Source: Streptomyces sp. DH12
Lineage (GTDB): Bacteria; Actinomycetota; Actinomycetes; Streptomycetales; Streptomycetaceae
Assembly (NCBI RefSeq): GCF_020873895.1
Contig: NZ_JAHWGT010000020.1
Coordinates: 1 to 64,000 of the forward strand
Reading direction: 5' to 3'
DNA: 64,000 nt
The number at the start of each line of letters is the position of its first letter. Position 1 is the first letter of the stretch. The notes beneath the pieces were generated by a model that was given only the letters and a program-made list of their open reading frames with translations, ran no database searches and was not told the DNA's origin. This document shows positions 28,883 to 37,035 of this stretch, one piece after another. The translations under genes were made by a program, and so were the position numbers.

Positions 28883-29641
28883 TCACGCGTGGCGGGCGGC
28901 GTTCGCGTGGATGGCGTCGCGCAGGTGCGCGGCCATCCCCGGCGCGATGGCCTCGTAGTAGGCGGTGAAGCGCTCGTCGGTGACGTACATGTCACCGAGG
29001 CAGCGGTGCATCGCGTGCGGGCACTCGTAGTACCAGCGGCAGATCTGCCGGCGGTGTTCCTCCGCGAGGTCCATCGCGGCCCCTCCGGTGGGCTCGCCGC
29101 CGTCCCGGATGAGGGCCGCGTACCGCTCGCCCCACTCCTTCACCTCCTCCTGCATGCGCTGCCAGTCCGCCTTGGTGTAGCGGGCGGTGCGGCGCTGGGA
29201 CTCGCGGTAGGCGTCGGTGTCGCCCCAGCGCTCCTCCGTCTCCTGTGCGTACTGCTCGGGGTCGTGGTCCCCGAACACCTCGAACTTCTCCTCGGGCGTG
29301 AGGTTGATGCCCATCCGTCTGGCCTCCATGGCGTGTTCGACGGCCTCGGCCATCTTCTGCAGCTCGGCGATCCGGGCGGTCAGCAGGGAGTGCTGGCGCC
29401 GCAGGTGTTCCCGCGGGTCCGCGTCCGGGTCGTCGAGCAGGGCCGCGACCTGGTCGAGCGGGAAGCCGAGCTCCCGGTAGAACAGGATCCGCTGCAGCCG
29501 GTCGAGGTCCTCGTCCTGGTAGCGCCGGTGCCCGGCGCGGCTGCGGCCGCTCGGGGAGAGCAGCCCGATCTCGTCGTAGTGGTGCAGGGTGCGCACCGTG
29601 ACCCCGGCGAAACCGGCGACCTGTCCCACGGAGTAGCCCAT
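28883..29641 (-). CDS. tipA: Thiopeptide-responsive MerR-family regulator TipA
   Basis: 252 residues, the length of TipAL. The N-terminal MerR winged helix (SVGQVAGFAGVTVRTLHHYDEIGLL) is followed by a coiled coil (about 77-109) and the TipAS antibiotic-binding domain from residue 110. M110 begins MGINLTPEEKF, exactly where the separate TipAS product starts in S. lividans. C207 and C214 in YYECPHAMHRCLG correspond to the region where thiostrepton is bound covalently (C214 in TipAL). Activates its own promoter when bound to thiopeptides. A MerR-type promoter lies just upstream. Confidence 0.95.
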   Translation of the reverse strand: MGYSVGQVAGFAGVTVRTLHHYDEIGLLSPSGRSRAGHRRYQDEDLDRLQRILFYRELGFPLDQVAALLDDPDADPREHLRRQHSLLTARIAELQKMAEAVEHAMEARRMGINLTPEEKFEVFGDHDPEQYAQETEERWGDTDAYRESQRRTARYTKADWQRMQEEVKEWGERYAALIRDGGEPTGGAAMDLAEEHRRQICRWYYECPHAMHRCLGDMYVTDERFTAYYEAIAPGMAAHLRDAIHANAARHA

Positions 29642-29672
29642 CGCTCACCGCTCCTTCCTCGGTACGCCCACC

Positions 29673-29703
29673 AGCCTGGTTCCTCACGCCACGTGAGGTG
29701 CAA
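29673..29703 (-). promoter_or_regulatory. tipA promoter with TipAL operator
   Basis: Read on the minus strand: -35 TTGCAC (29698-29703), a 19-bp spacer, -10 CAGGCT (29673-29678). The spacer contains the inverted repeat CCTCAC-N5-GTGAGG. A 19-bp spacer with an operator inside is the MerR-family activator layout and closely resembles, from memory, the S. lividans ptipA. Confidence 0.85.
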
Positions 29704-29805
29704 GCCGCTTTCCGGGGGGCGCCCGCCGGGCCGGCCGGGGCCGCCGCGGGCCGGCCGGGTACGGCCGCCCGAACCGGCCGGGTACGGCCGCCGGAGCCGG
29801 TGCCG

Positions 29806-30447
29806 TCAGCCCTGGTCGCCGGGGTGCGGGGTGCCGGTCGCGTACGGGTTCTCCTCGCCCTCGCCGAGGACGCCGACGAAGGGCCGGCCCTCGCCGGCGA
29901 AGGTGTACGCGCCAGCCTCGATCCGTTCGACGAGGCCGCGCGTCCAGGCGGCGCCCGCGTCGGCCTGGTGGAGCCACAGGTTCATGATCTCGCCGATGTG
30001 GCCCAGCTGCTCGGCGCCGCCCTCGGGCGTGTAGTGCCCGGTGACGGTGGCCCGCCACCGCTCCAGTCCCTCGACGCGCCGGCGGAGGAGCTCAACGGCC
30101 TCGGCGCGGGGCAGGTCGACGAGGAAGCCGAGCGCCGCGGTGAGGCTGTCGGGCTTCTGGTCGTGGGCGGTGAGCGCCTCGCGGAGCAGCGCGAAGTACT
30201 CCCGCGTGCCCTCGTCGGTCAGCTCGTACTCGGTGCGCGGCGGGCCGCCTGCCGTGCTGGGGGCGGTCTCGTGGGCGCGCAGCAGCCCCTGCTTCGCCAT
30301 CTGCTTCAGGGCGTGGTAGATCGAGCCGGGCTTGGCGTTGGACCACTCGTGGGCGCCCCAGTACTCTAGGTCGTTGCGGACCTGGTAGCCGTGCGCCCGC
30401 CCGTGCTGGCGTACCGCGCCGAGCACCAGCAGCCGGATCGCCGACAT
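29806..30447 (-). CDS. PadR-family transcriptional regulator
   Basis: 213 residues. N-terminal winged helix typical of PadR (LLVLGAVRQHGRAHGYQVRNDL, SIYHALKQMAKQGLL, wing with GPPRTEYELTDEG), then a C-terminal helical dimerisation domain (Vir_act_alpha_C type). The remaining tail is Gly/Pro-rich. A perfect small palindrome 28 bases upstream of the start is a candidate self-operator. The ligand and targets are unknown; no transporter lies next to it, the DinB-like gene upstream on the same strand being the nearest candidate. Confidence 0.9.
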   Translation of the reverse strand: MSAIRLLVLGAVRQHGRAHGYQVRNDLEYWGAHEWSNAKPGSIYHALKQMAKQGLLRAHETAPSTAGGPPRTEYELTDEGTREYFALLREALTAHDQKPDSLTAALGFLVDLPRAEAVELLRRRVEGLERWRATVTGHYTPEGGAEQLGHIGEIMNLWLHQADAGAAWTRGLVERIEAGAYTFAGEGRPFVGVLGEGEENPYATGTPHPGDQG

Positions 30448-30474
30448 CCGCTCCCCTGCCCTTCGTCCCGTGAC

Positions 30475-30486
30475 GTCAATTTTGAC
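30475..30486. promoter_or_regulatory. Palindrome upstream of padR-type gene
   Basis: GTCAA-TT-TTGAC perfect inverted repeat in an AT-rich island, 28 to 39 bases before the PadR-type start. Candidate operator or part of the promoter; the binding protein is not proven. Confidence 0.55.
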
Positions 30487-30528
30487 TAGGGTACGGGCAG
30501 GGGGCGGCGGCCGTCACGGTGCCCCGCG

Positions 30529-31080
30529 CTACGCGCCGGGGCCCTGCCCGGTCTCGCGGGCGATGAGCTCGAAGGACGTCATGCCGTCCAGGGACTCGCG
30601 GATGACGTCGGCGTGCCCGGCGTGCCGGCCGAACTCCTGGACCAGGTGGAGCCCCAGCCAGCGGACGGAGACCCGCCCGTCCTTGGGGAACCAGGGCGCC
30701 TCGGGCAGCGGGAAGGTGTCGTCCAGGCTCGGTACGGAGCGGACGAACTCCTCCAGCTCCTTGACCACGCCGTCCCAGAAGGCGAGCACGCCCGGGATCG
30801 ACTCGTCGTCGGTGAGCCGGAAGGCGTCACCCCAGGTCTCCTGGGTGCGGGCCCGCTCGTTGGGCCGCTGCTGGGCGAGCCGGAGCCAGTTGAGCTCCAC
30901 CTCCGCGCAGTGCTTGAGGAGTCCGGAGAGGGAGAGTCCGCTGGCCGAGGGGCGGCTCGCGGCCTGCTCCTCGGTCAGCCCGAGCACCGACCGGCGCAGG
31001 GCGGCGCGCTGCGCCTCGACGAAGGTGAGCAGCGCACCGCGCTCGTCGCCGTGCGCCTCGGCGGGGACAAGAGCAACCAT
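30529..31080 (-). CDS. DinB/DUF664-family protein
   Basis: 183 residues from ATG 31080, with GGCGGA eight bases upstream. DinB-like four-helix bundle; actinobacterial DUF664 members are candidates for mycothiol-dependent metal enzymes. The three metal-ligand histidines are visible as LLKHCAEVE, and the pair HLVQEFGRHAGHAD near the C-terminus (HLVQE..RHAGHAD). Reaction unknown. It lies upstream of padR on the same strand and an 81-bp gap separates them. Confidence 0.87.
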   Translation of the reverse strand: MVALVPAEAHGDERGALLTFVEAQRAALRRSVLGLTEEQAASRPSASGLSLSGLLKHCAEVELNWLRLAQQRPNERARTQETWGDAFRLTDDESIPGVLAFWDGVVKELEEFVRSVPSLDDTFPLPEAPWFPKDGRVSVRWLGLHLVQEFGRHAGHADVIRESLDGMTSFELIARETGQGPGA

Positions 31081-31177
31081 GACGGAGGTCCGCCTTTCCT
31101 GGGGGGTCCCTGACCTGACACTCCGTACGGTACGGACCATCGAGGTCAGGTGCTGTCCTATATGGCCTGCGCAGGAC

Positions 31178-31295
31178 GCGCACCGGCCGGGACGCACCGG
31201 CCGGGGCGCGCGGGTGCGGGGCGCACCGGGCCCGGGGCGCACCGGCCGGTGCGCACGGGGCCGGAGCGCACCGTGGGCCGGGGCGCGCGGGGGCC
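31178..31295. repeat. Degenerate GCGCACCGG repeat tract
   Basis: About five copies of a GCGCACCGGCCGG-like word with variable spacing occupy most of the 247-bp gap between the DinB-like and aldehyde dehydrogenase genes. No gene is seen. Confidence 0.75.
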
Positions 31296-31327
31296 GTGGA
31301 AGACCCGGCGCGCCCCGGCGGCGGCCG

Positions 31328-32785
31328 TCAGAACGGGAAGCCGCTGCGCCCGTGCTGCACGGAGATCCACTTGTGGGTGGTGAACGCCTCCACCGTCGCC
31401 TCGCCGTTGAGCCGCCCCAGGCCGGAGTGCTTCTCGCCGCCGAAGGGGACGATCGGCTCGTCGTGGATGATGCCGTCGTTGACGTGCATCATCCCGGTGT
31501 GGACGCGCCGGGACAGCCGTACGCCGCGCTCGACGTCGCGGGTGTGGACGCCGCCGCTCAGCCCGTACGGGGTGTCGTTGGCGATGCGGACGGCCTCGTC
31601 CTCCCCGTCGAAGGGGATGAGGAGGGCGACCGGGCCGAAGATCTCCTGCGTGAGGACCGGGGCGTCGGCCGGGATGTCGGTGAGGACGGTCGGCGGGACG
31701 ATGTTGCCCTCGGTGGTGCCGCGCACCAGCGCGGTGGCGCCGGCGGCGAGGGTCTGCTCGACGGCGGTGGTCACCGCCTCGGCCTGCGAGGAGTTGATCA
31801 GCGGGCCGATGTGGGTCCCGGGCTCGGACGGGTCGCCGGTGCGCAGGGTGCGCACCTTGGCGACGAACTTCTCCGTGAACTCCTCCAGCACGGCCCGGTC
31901 GACGAGGACGCGGTTGGCGGCCATGCACGCCTGGCCCTGGTGGACGAAGCGGCTGAAGACGGCCGCGTCGACGGCGTAGTCGACATCCGCGTCGTCGAGG
32001 ACGATGAGCGCGCTGTTGCCGCCCAGTTCGAGGACGGCCCTCTTGAAGTTGGCCGCGCAGACGGTGGCGACGTGCCGGCCCACGCGGTCGGAGCCGGTGA
32101 AGGAGATGACCTTGGGGACCGGGTGCTCCAGCAGCGCGTCGCCGATCTCGGCGATGTCGGTGATGACGACGTTGAGGACGCCGGGCGGCAGTCCGGCGTC
32201 CTCGAAGACCTTCGCCAGCATGGTCCCGCCGAGGATGGGGGTGTTCTGGTGCGGCTTGAGGACCACCGCGTTGCCGAGGGCCAGCGCGGGGGCGACCGAC
32301 TTCAGCGACAGCAGGAAGGGGAAGTTGAAGGGGCTGATGACGCCGACGACGCCGACGGGCAGCCGGTAGACCCGGTTCTCCTTGCCGTCGATCGGCGACG
32401 GGAGGATGCGCCCCTCGGGCCGCAGGGCGAGGTGGATCGCCTCGCGCATGAACTCCCGGGCGAGGTGGAGTTCGAAGGCCGCCTTGCCCCGCGTGCCGCC
32501 GAGCTCGGCGACGATCGCCTCGATCAGCTCCTCCTCGCGGTCCTCGATGATCCGCAGGGCCCGCTCGAAGACGCCGCGCCGCGTGTACGGGTTGGTCTCG
32601 CCCCACGCCACCTGCGCCCTCTCGGCGGCGCGGTAGGCCTGGTCGACCTCCGCGACGGTGGCGACGGTTATGGAGGCGAGCTTCTCCTCGTTGTACGGGT
32701 TGAAGTCGATGATGTCCCACGAGCCGCCACCGGCCCGCCACTCACCATCGATGTACTGCAGGGCCAGATCTGTGAAGTAGGACAT
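31328..32785 (-). CDS. Aldehyde dehydrogenase (benzaldehyde dehydrogenase-like)
   Basis: 485 residues from ATG 32785. NAD(P)-dependent oxidation of an aldehyde to the acid. Motifs: FTGSDRVGRHV, ELGGNSALIVLDDAD with the general-base Glu, and the catalytic Cys in HQGQACMAANR, then EEIFGPV-type segment as TQEIFGPVALL. The sequence style (SYFTDLALQYIDGEWRAG start) resembles benzaldehyde/XylC-type enzymes; substrate is not certain. Stands alone; divergent partners are absent and the XRE gene follows upstream on the same strand. Confidence 0.92.
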   Translation of the reverse strand: MSYFTDLALQYIDGEWRAGGGSWDIIDFNPYNEEKLASITVATVAEVDQAYRAAERAQVAWGETNPYTRRGVFERALRIIEDREEELIEAIVAELGGTRGKAAFELHLAREFMREAIHLALRPEGRILPSPIDGKENRVYRLPVGVVGVISPFNFPFLLSLKSVAPALALGNAVVLKPHQNTPILGGTMLAKVFEDAGLPPGVLNVVITDIAEIGDALLEHPVPKVISFTGSDRVGRHVATVCAANFKRAVLELGGNSALIVLDDADVDYAVDAAVFSRFVHQGQACMAANRVLVDRAVLEEFTEKFVAKVRTLRTGDPSEPGTHIGPLINSSQAEAVTTAVEQTLAAGATALVRGTTEGNIVPPTVLTDIPADAPVLTQEIFGPVALLIPFDGEDEAVRIANDTPYGLSGGVHTRDVERGVRLSRRVHTGMMHVNDGIIHDEPIVPFGGEKHSGLGRLNGEATVEAFTTHKWISVQHGRSGFPF

Positions 32786-32862
32786 GCCATCCCTTCCGAA
32801 GGCCGTGTGGCCCACCGGGCCGCAGCAGGGCACTTGTGACGGGACGTCATCCTAGGGGTGTA

Positions 32863-33726
32863 CTAGGTGAGTTGGAGTAGTCCCCTGAGCAGATCCCGAC
32901 TCTCCTCCGGGCCGGGGCTGTCCGCGTGGAGGCGCTCCATGGCCCGCTCGTACTGCGCGACCTCCTCGCGCTTGTCGATGTAGAGGGCGCCCGTCATCTG
33001 CTCCAGGTAGACGATGTCGGAGAGGTCCGACTCGGGGAACCGCAGCATGGTGAAGGCGCCGCTCTCACCCGCGTGGCCGCCGAAGCTGAACGGCATCACC
33101 TGGAGGGTGATGTTGGGGCGCTCGGACATCTCGATCAGGTGCTTGAGCTGGTCGCGCATGACGGCGCGGTCGCCGTACGGGCGGCGCAGCGCGGCCTCGT
33201 CGAGAACGGCGTGAAATCGTGGAGCGCGCTCCGAGACGAGCACCTTCTGCCGCTCCAGCCGCAGGGCGACCCGGCGGTCGATCTCGGCTTCCGGCGCGCC
33301 GCGCATGCCCCGGGCGACGACGGCGTGCGCGTACGCCTCGGTCTGGAGCAGTCCGTGGATGAACTGCACCTCGTAGATGCGGATGAGCGACGCGGCGCCC
33401 TCCAGGCCGATGTACGTCTGGAACCACCCGGGCAGCACGTCGCCGTAGCTGTGCCACCAGCCGGCGAGGTTGGCCTCGCGCACCAGCCCGAGGAGCGCCG
33501 CGCGCTCGGTCTCGTCGGTGACGCCGTAGAGCGTGAGGAGGTCCTCCACGTCCCTCGCCTTGAAGCTCACCCTGCCCAACTCCAGCCGGCTGATCTTGGA
33601 TTCCGACGCCCGGATCGAGTAGCCGGCGGCCTCGCGGGTGATGCCGCGCGACTCGCGCAGCCTCCTCAGCTGAGAGCCCAGCAGGATGCGTCGCACCACG
33701 GAACCGCCCGATTCTGTCGCGGTCAC
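32863..33726 (-). CDS. XRE-family regulator with DUF5753
   Basis: 287 residues from GTG 33726. The N-terminal helix-turn-helix (LGSQLRRLRESRGITREAAGYSIRASESKISRLE) is followed by the DUF5753 region (WFQTYIGLEGAASLIRIYEVQFIHGLLQTEAYA) typical of Streptomyces WhiJ-like regulators. The start was chosen because GGAGGG with an eight-base gap precedes the GTG; an ATG at 33744 is the alternative. It forms, with the ATPase and DUF397 genes to its right, a developmental trio common in Streptomyces. Confidence 0.9.
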   Translation of the reverse strand: MTATESGGSVVRRILLGSQLRRLRESRGITREAAGYSIRASESKISRLELGRVSFKARDVEDLLTLYGVTDETERAALLGLVREANLAGWWHSYGDVLPGWFQTYIGLEGAASLIRIYEVQFIHGLLQTEAYAHAVVARGMRGAPEAEIDRRVALRLERQKVLVSERAPRFHAVLDEAALRRPYGDRAVMRDQLKHLIEMSERPNITLQVMPFSFGGHAGESGAFTMLRFPESDLSDIVYLEQMTGALYIDKREEVAQYERAMERLHADSPGPEESRDLLRGLLQLT

Positions 33727-34033
33727 GTCTCCAACCCTCCCCATCGCTGATGTGTACGACGGAGCACCCCCGAGCTCCGAGGCAGCGGATTCTGCCACCA
33801 AAACGCTTCACCCCGTACTCGAACGATTACAGATCGGCGAACGGTTCGGCCACGACCGTCGGATCGGTACGGGGAAGATATGGCCAAGAACCGTCACGGG
33901 GCCGGACAGGTCGGGCGCGTGCACGTGCATCTGCCCTTGCATCCCACCCTCCCTTTCGGAACCATGGACCTCGCGCACCTGCGTAGTCGTTCGTGTTGTA
34001 GCACCACAGCCGCGAATCCGGGGAGTGCCTCGC
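33727..34033. other. 307-bp divergent region, XRE versus ATPase gene
   Basis: Region of lower GC than the surroundings (for example GAACGATTACAGATCGGCGAA near 33820), so it probably carries two divergent promoters. It includes a GTGCACGTGCAT palindromic word near 33920. A frame beginning ATGGCCAAG at 33880 overlaps the ATPase and is not called. Confidence 0.5.
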
Positions 34034-34534
34034 ATGGGGACGAATGGATCGACCATGCTCGAGCCGTTGAGGCAGGGGCTTCCGCCGATCGACGCCGCCT
34101 CCGTGTCGAGCTCCGCCTCCTGCGCCTTGCCGGCGCGGTACGAAGCGGTGCGCGGGGCGCGGCAGTTCACCAGCTCGACGCTCGCGCAGTGGAACCTGAG
34201 CGAGCGGTTCGACGACGTGGCACTGGTGGTCTCGGAGCTCGTCACGAACGCCCTGCGGCACGCGCTGCCCGCCGACACCCCGCGCGAGCACCCGCTCGAC
34301 CCGCCCGTCCGGCTGCACCTGATGCGCTGGGCGGGTCGGCTGGTGTGCGCGGTCCGCGACCCCAGCCCGGACACACCGGCCACCCGGTCGTCCGGTGAGG
34401 ACTTCTCCGCGGAGTCGGGCCGCGGGCTGTTCCTGGTGGAGTCGTTCAGCGACAGCTGGGGCTGGCACCCGCTGGCGGGGGCACTGCACGGAAAGGTCGT
34501 CTGGGCGCTGTTCCGCCTCACGGACGGTGCGTGA
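34034..34534 (+). CDS. Anti-sigma-factor-like ATP-binding protein
   Basis: 166 residues from ATG 34034, with GGGGAG eight bases before it. HATPase_c domain of the RsbW/SpoIIAB-like type: N-box SELVTNALRHA, G1-like VRDPSPDTP, and GRGLFLVESFSDSWGW. No membrane or receptor domain. These small ATPases, paired with XRE and DUF397 genes, are abundant in Streptomyces and some affect sporulation and antibiotic output. A T-tailed terminator follows. Confidence 0.9.
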   Translation: MGTNGSTMLEPLRQGLPPIDAASVSSSASCALPARYEAVRGARQFTSSTLAQWNLSERFDDVALVVSELVTNALRHALPADTPREHPLDPPVRLHLMRWAGRLVCAVRDPSPDTPATRSSGEDFSAESGRGLFLVESFSDSWGWHPLAGALHGKVVWALFRLTDGA

Positions 34535-34594
34535 GGGGAACGGCGACCCGGGATGGACGTCGGCCGAGGCCACGGGGGACTCGTCGCCGATGAG

Positions 34595-34624
34595 AAGGGG
34601 CTCCGCTCGTCGGAGCCCCTTTTT
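34595..34624 (+). terminator. Intrinsic terminator after ATP-binding gene
   Basis: Perfect 11-bp stem AAGGGGCTCCG / CGGAGCCCCTT with a 5-base loop, followed by five Ts. It is the clearest factor-independent terminator in this part of the window and lies between convergent genes. Confidence 0.93.
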
Positions 34625-34660
34625 CCGTTCCCTGCGGGCCGGCCGCCGGCGTCCCGTTCC

Positions 34661-34909
34661 TCAACCACCGACGAGGTGGTCGAACTCCCCGTCCTTCACG
34701 CCGAGCAGCAGCGCCTCGATCTCCGCCGGCGTGTAGACCAGGGCGGGACCGTCGGGGTACCGCGAGTTGCGCACCGCCACATTTCCGCCGGGCAGTTTGG
34801 CGAATTCCACACAGGAACCCTGCGAGTTGCTGTGCCGACTCTTCTGCCAGACGGCCCCGTGGAGTTCCGTGGCCGCCATGCCGTTGTACACGTTCAACAC
34901 GTGGTGCAC
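34661..34909 (-). CDS. DUF397 protein
   Basis: 82 residues from GTG 34909, with GGGGAG six bases upstream. DUF397 core: WQKSRHSNSQGSCVEFAKL, NVAVRNSRYPDGPALVYTPAEI. Family members are small partners of XRE regulators in Streptomyces developmental loci and are thought to act with them. Here the XRE gene is two genes away on the same strand with the ATPase gene between on the other strand. A TTGACA-like -35 lies upstream. Confidence 0.9.
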   Translation of the reverse strand: MHHVLNVYNGMAATELHGAVWQKSRHSNSQGSCVEFAKLPGGNVAVRNSRYPDGPALVYTPAEIEALLLGVKDGEFDHLVGG

Positions 34910-34935
34910 AGGACGCTCCCCGAGTCACATGAGTT

Positions 34936-34964
34936 ACATGAGTGAGTGATGTTGCAGGTGTCAA
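34936..34964 (-). promoter_or_regulatory. Candidate promoter for DUF397 gene
   Basis: On the minus strand, TTGACA (34959-34964) is followed 17 bases later by TCATGT (34936-34941). The -35 is consensus; the -10 match is weak. Confidence 0.35.
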
Positions 34965-35091
34965 CTATCCGGATCATAGCTGCGTTCAGCTCATACATGC
35001 ATGAGCAGATGCACGTGCACGGGGGGTGTTCCTCCGACTACGGAGACGCGGGAACGGGCGCCGGGGCTCCCTTCCGTTCGTAGGGATACGG

Positions 35092-35139
35092 AAAAGGAGG
35101 CCCTTCCGCGTGCTCGGGCACGGGAAAGGGCCTCCTTTT
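35092..35139. terminator. Large bidirectional terminator downstream of rpsR
   Basis: 14-bp perfect arms AAAAGGAGGCCCTT / AAGGGCCTCCTTTT, with a second hairpin CGTGC-TCGG-GCACG inside the loop. A-runs and T-runs on both sides make it able to act in both directions. Confidence 0.93.
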
Positions 35140-35212
35140 TCTCCCCGCCGTCCGTCAGGCGGCGGGGAGGAACAGGCGGGCAGGCGGGCGGACGCCGCTC
35201 GGGCGGGTGGCG

Positions 35213-35458
35213 TCAGCGGGCCGACGAGGAGTACGGCAGCAGCGCCATCTCCCGGGCGTTCTTGACGGCGCGGGCCAGCTGGCGCTGCTGCTGCGCCGAC
35301 ACGCGCGTGACCCGGCGGCTGCGGATCTTGCCGCGGTCGGAGATGAACCTCCGCAGCAGGTCGGTGTCCTTGTAGTCGATGTACGTGATGCCGTCGCGCT
35401 CCAGGGGGTTGGGGCGGGACTTGGCGGGCTTGCGGTCGGCTGCGCGGCGGGGCGGCAC
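35213..35458 (-). CDS. rpsR: 30S ribosomal protein S18, zinc-independent paralogue
   Basis: 81 residues. S18 core: [51 protein letters not shown]. No cysteine is present, consistent with a C-minus form used when zinc is scarce. Last gene of the leftward unit rpmG, rpmE, cobW-like, rpsR, which starts at the Zur box near 37040. Directly followed by the large terminator. Confidence 0.95.
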   Translation of the reverse strand: MPPRRAADRKPAKSRPNPLERDGITYIDYKDTDLLRRFISDRGKIRSRRVTRVSAQQQRQLARAVKNAREMALLPYSSSAR

Positions 35459-35461
35459 GGG

Positions 35462-36589
35462 TCAGACCTCCAGGAGGGTGTCGAAGGCGGACGGGAGCCG
35501 CTGCCAGGCCGTGCGGCCCGCGGCGTACTCCGCGTCGGTGAGCAGGCAGGAGTCGAGGAGCTCGGCGAGCCCCTCGCGGTCGAGGCCGGGCGAGGTGAAG
35601 ACCAGGTGCTGGCAGCGGTCCCCGTGCTCGGGGTCCCAGTCCAGCGCCGCCGCGGCCCGGCGTACGGGCGGGACCATCTCCCAGGCGGCGTCCGGCAGCG
35701 AGGCGAGCCACGGCCCGGAGGGCTCGACGCACAGAGCGCCGCCCGCCGCGTCCCAGGCGAGCAGGGTGTCCGGCCGGTCGGCGAGCCAGAACCGGCCCCG
35801 GCTGCGGGCGGCGGCGCAGCACAGGTCCTCCAGTGCCGCGTACAGCCGCTGCGGGTGGAACGGCCGGCGGCGGTGCCAGACGTACGTCGTGACGCCGTGC
35901 GCGTCCGCGTCCTGCGGCAGCAGGGCGCACGCCGGGTGCTGGGCCGCCGCGGCCGCCTCGACGTCGAAGCCGGCCAGCGCGGCGGCGGCCAGGTCGCCGT
36001 CCGGCAGCGGCACCCTGAGCGCGGTCGGGTGGAGCTGGGCGAGCAGCGCGCGGTCCTCGTCGTCCGCCTCGTCGCCGTCGACGACGGCGAGCACGGGCGC
36101 GTACTCCAGCTGGCGCGCCCAGGTGTCGGCGACCGTGCGCTGGTCGGTGGGGGCGGCGGCGAGCCCCGCCTCGGCCAGGTCGTCGCCGTTGCCGAGGCAG
36201 GGCAGCACCAGCGCCGTGTCGACGGCGGTGATCACCGAGCCGACGGTCAGCCCGGCCGCCGCGATGACCTCGGCCATCGCCTTGGGCTCGACCGAGTCCC
36301 ACAGCTCGACGACCGCGAGCCGCGTCAGTCCGGCGTCCGCCAGCCGCTCCAGCTCGGGCACGAGGTCCTCGCGCAGGGCGCAGCACGCGCAGTCGCCGAC
36401 GAGCGGGGTCTCACCGGTGGACAGGACGCCGGTCGCGTCGCGGACGGTACGGACGACCGTGCCCCGCCCGGCGGCGGCGGTCAGGTCGTGGTGGAGCGCC
36501 ACGCTGCCGGGCACGGTGGTGAGCAGCCGCTCGACCGCGGCGGCGCGGGCGTCGGCGTGCAGTCCGCCGACGAGGGCGACGGAGAGCAT
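35462..36589 (-). CDS. CobW/COG0523-like protein with degenerate P-loop
   Basis: 375 residues from ATG 36589, which shares one base with the rpmE stop (TGATG). The CxCC metal motif of COG0523 G3E GTPases is present as GDCACCALREDL (about 66-76), and the C-terminal CobW domain is recognisable (YVWHRRRPFHPQRLYAALE). The Walker A position reads VGGLHADARAAAVERL (near residues 7-22) where the family has SGFLGAGKTT, so the invariant Lys and Thr are missing. It sits in a Zur-controlled unit; family members are putative zinc chaperones. Confidence 0.88.
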   Translation of the reverse strand: MLSVALVGGLHADARAAAVERLLTTVPGSVALHHDLTAAAGRGTVVRTVRDATGVLSTGETPLVGDCACCALREDLVPELERLADAGLTRLAVVELWDSVEPKAMAEVIAAAGLTVGSVITAVDTALVLPCLGNGDDLAEAGLAAAPTDQRTVADTWARQLEYAPVLAVVDGDEADDEDRALLAQLHPTALRVPLPDGDLAAAALAGFDVEAAAAAQHPACALLPQDADAHGVTTYVWHRRRPFHPQRLYAALEDLCCAAARSRGRFWLADRPDTLLAWDAAGGALCVEPSGPWLASLPDAAWEMVPPVRRAAAALDWDPEHGDRCQHLVFTSPGLDREGLAELLDSCLLTDAEYAAGRTAWQRLPSAFDTLLEV

Positions 36590-36852
36590 CAGCGCGCCTC
36601 GCGCCGGGCGCGGGACCCGTACCGCTTCTCGAACTTCTCCACGCGCCCCGCCGTGTCCAGGACGCGTGCCTGGCCGGTGTGGAAGGGGTGGCTCGCGGAG
36701 GAGATCTCGACGTCGATGACCGGATAGGTGTTGCCGTCCTCCCATTCGATCGTCTTGTCGCCGGTCGCGGTGGAGCGGGTCAGGAAGGCGAAGCCGCCCG
36801 CCTTGTCACGGAAGACGACGGGCTCGTACGGGGGGTGGATGCCGGGCTTCAC
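36589..36852 (-). CDS. rpmE: 50S ribosomal protein L31 type B
   Basis: 87 residues from GTG 36852. Type B (zinc-free) L31: [17 protein letters not shown]-like start, [28 protein letters not shown]. It has no cysteine, unlike the C-plus form. Replaces the zinc-containing L31 under zinc limitation, freeing zinc. Lies just downstream of rpmG and overlaps the cobW-like gene by one base. Confidence 0.96.
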   Translation of the reverse strand: MKPGIHPPYEPVVFRDKAGGFAFLTRSTATGDKTIEWEDGNTYPVIDVEISSASHPFHTGQARVLDTAGRVEKFEKRYGSRARREAR

Positions 36853-36857
36853 GGGGC

Positions 36858-37022
36858 TCAGCGCTCCTCTCGGAAGTCGACGTGCCGGCCGACGACCGGG
36901 TCGTACTTGCGCAGGGTCAGGCGGTCGGGGTCGTTGCGGCGGTTCTTGCGGGTCACGTAGGTGTAGCCGGTCCCGGCGGTGGACCGGAGCTTGATGACCG
37001 GGCGGAGTTCGTTGCGGGCCAT
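36858..37022 (-). CDS. rpmG: 50S ribosomal protein L33, zinc-independent paralogue
   Basis: 54 residues from ATG 37022 ([20 protein letters not shown] start). L33 without the four zinc cysteines. First gene of the leftward unit; its start lies 15 bases from the Zur box, so repressor binding would block initiation. Confidence 0.96.
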   Translation of the reverse strand: MARNELRPVIKLRSTAGTGYTYVTRKNRRNDPDRLTLRKYDPVVGRHVDFREER

Positions 37023-37035
37023 GGGGGTAGAGTAG

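Larger units (their letters stand above)
34910..35212. other. 303-bp spacer between DUF397 and rpsR
   Basis: Holds the DUF397 promoter at its left end, with direct repeats ACATGAG at 34927 and 34936, a CATGCATGAGCAGATGCACG segment near 34995, and a large bidirectional terminator near rpsR. No gene is seen. Confidence 0.6.

Noticed and set aside
28641-28968. Overlapping Arg/Pro-rich frames between YbjQ-like gene and tipA
   Set aside because: No ribosome site, no motif, composition typical of non-coding GC-rich spacer.
31178-31295. CRISPR-like appearance of the GCGCACCGG repeats
   Set aside because: Repeats are short, degenerate and unevenly spaced, with no unique spacers and no cas genes.
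33880-34398. ATG-started frame (MAKNRHGAGQ...) before and across the anti-sigma-like ATPase gene
   Set aside because: Most of it overlaps the ATPase in another frame; the first 50 codons alone are not clearly coding.
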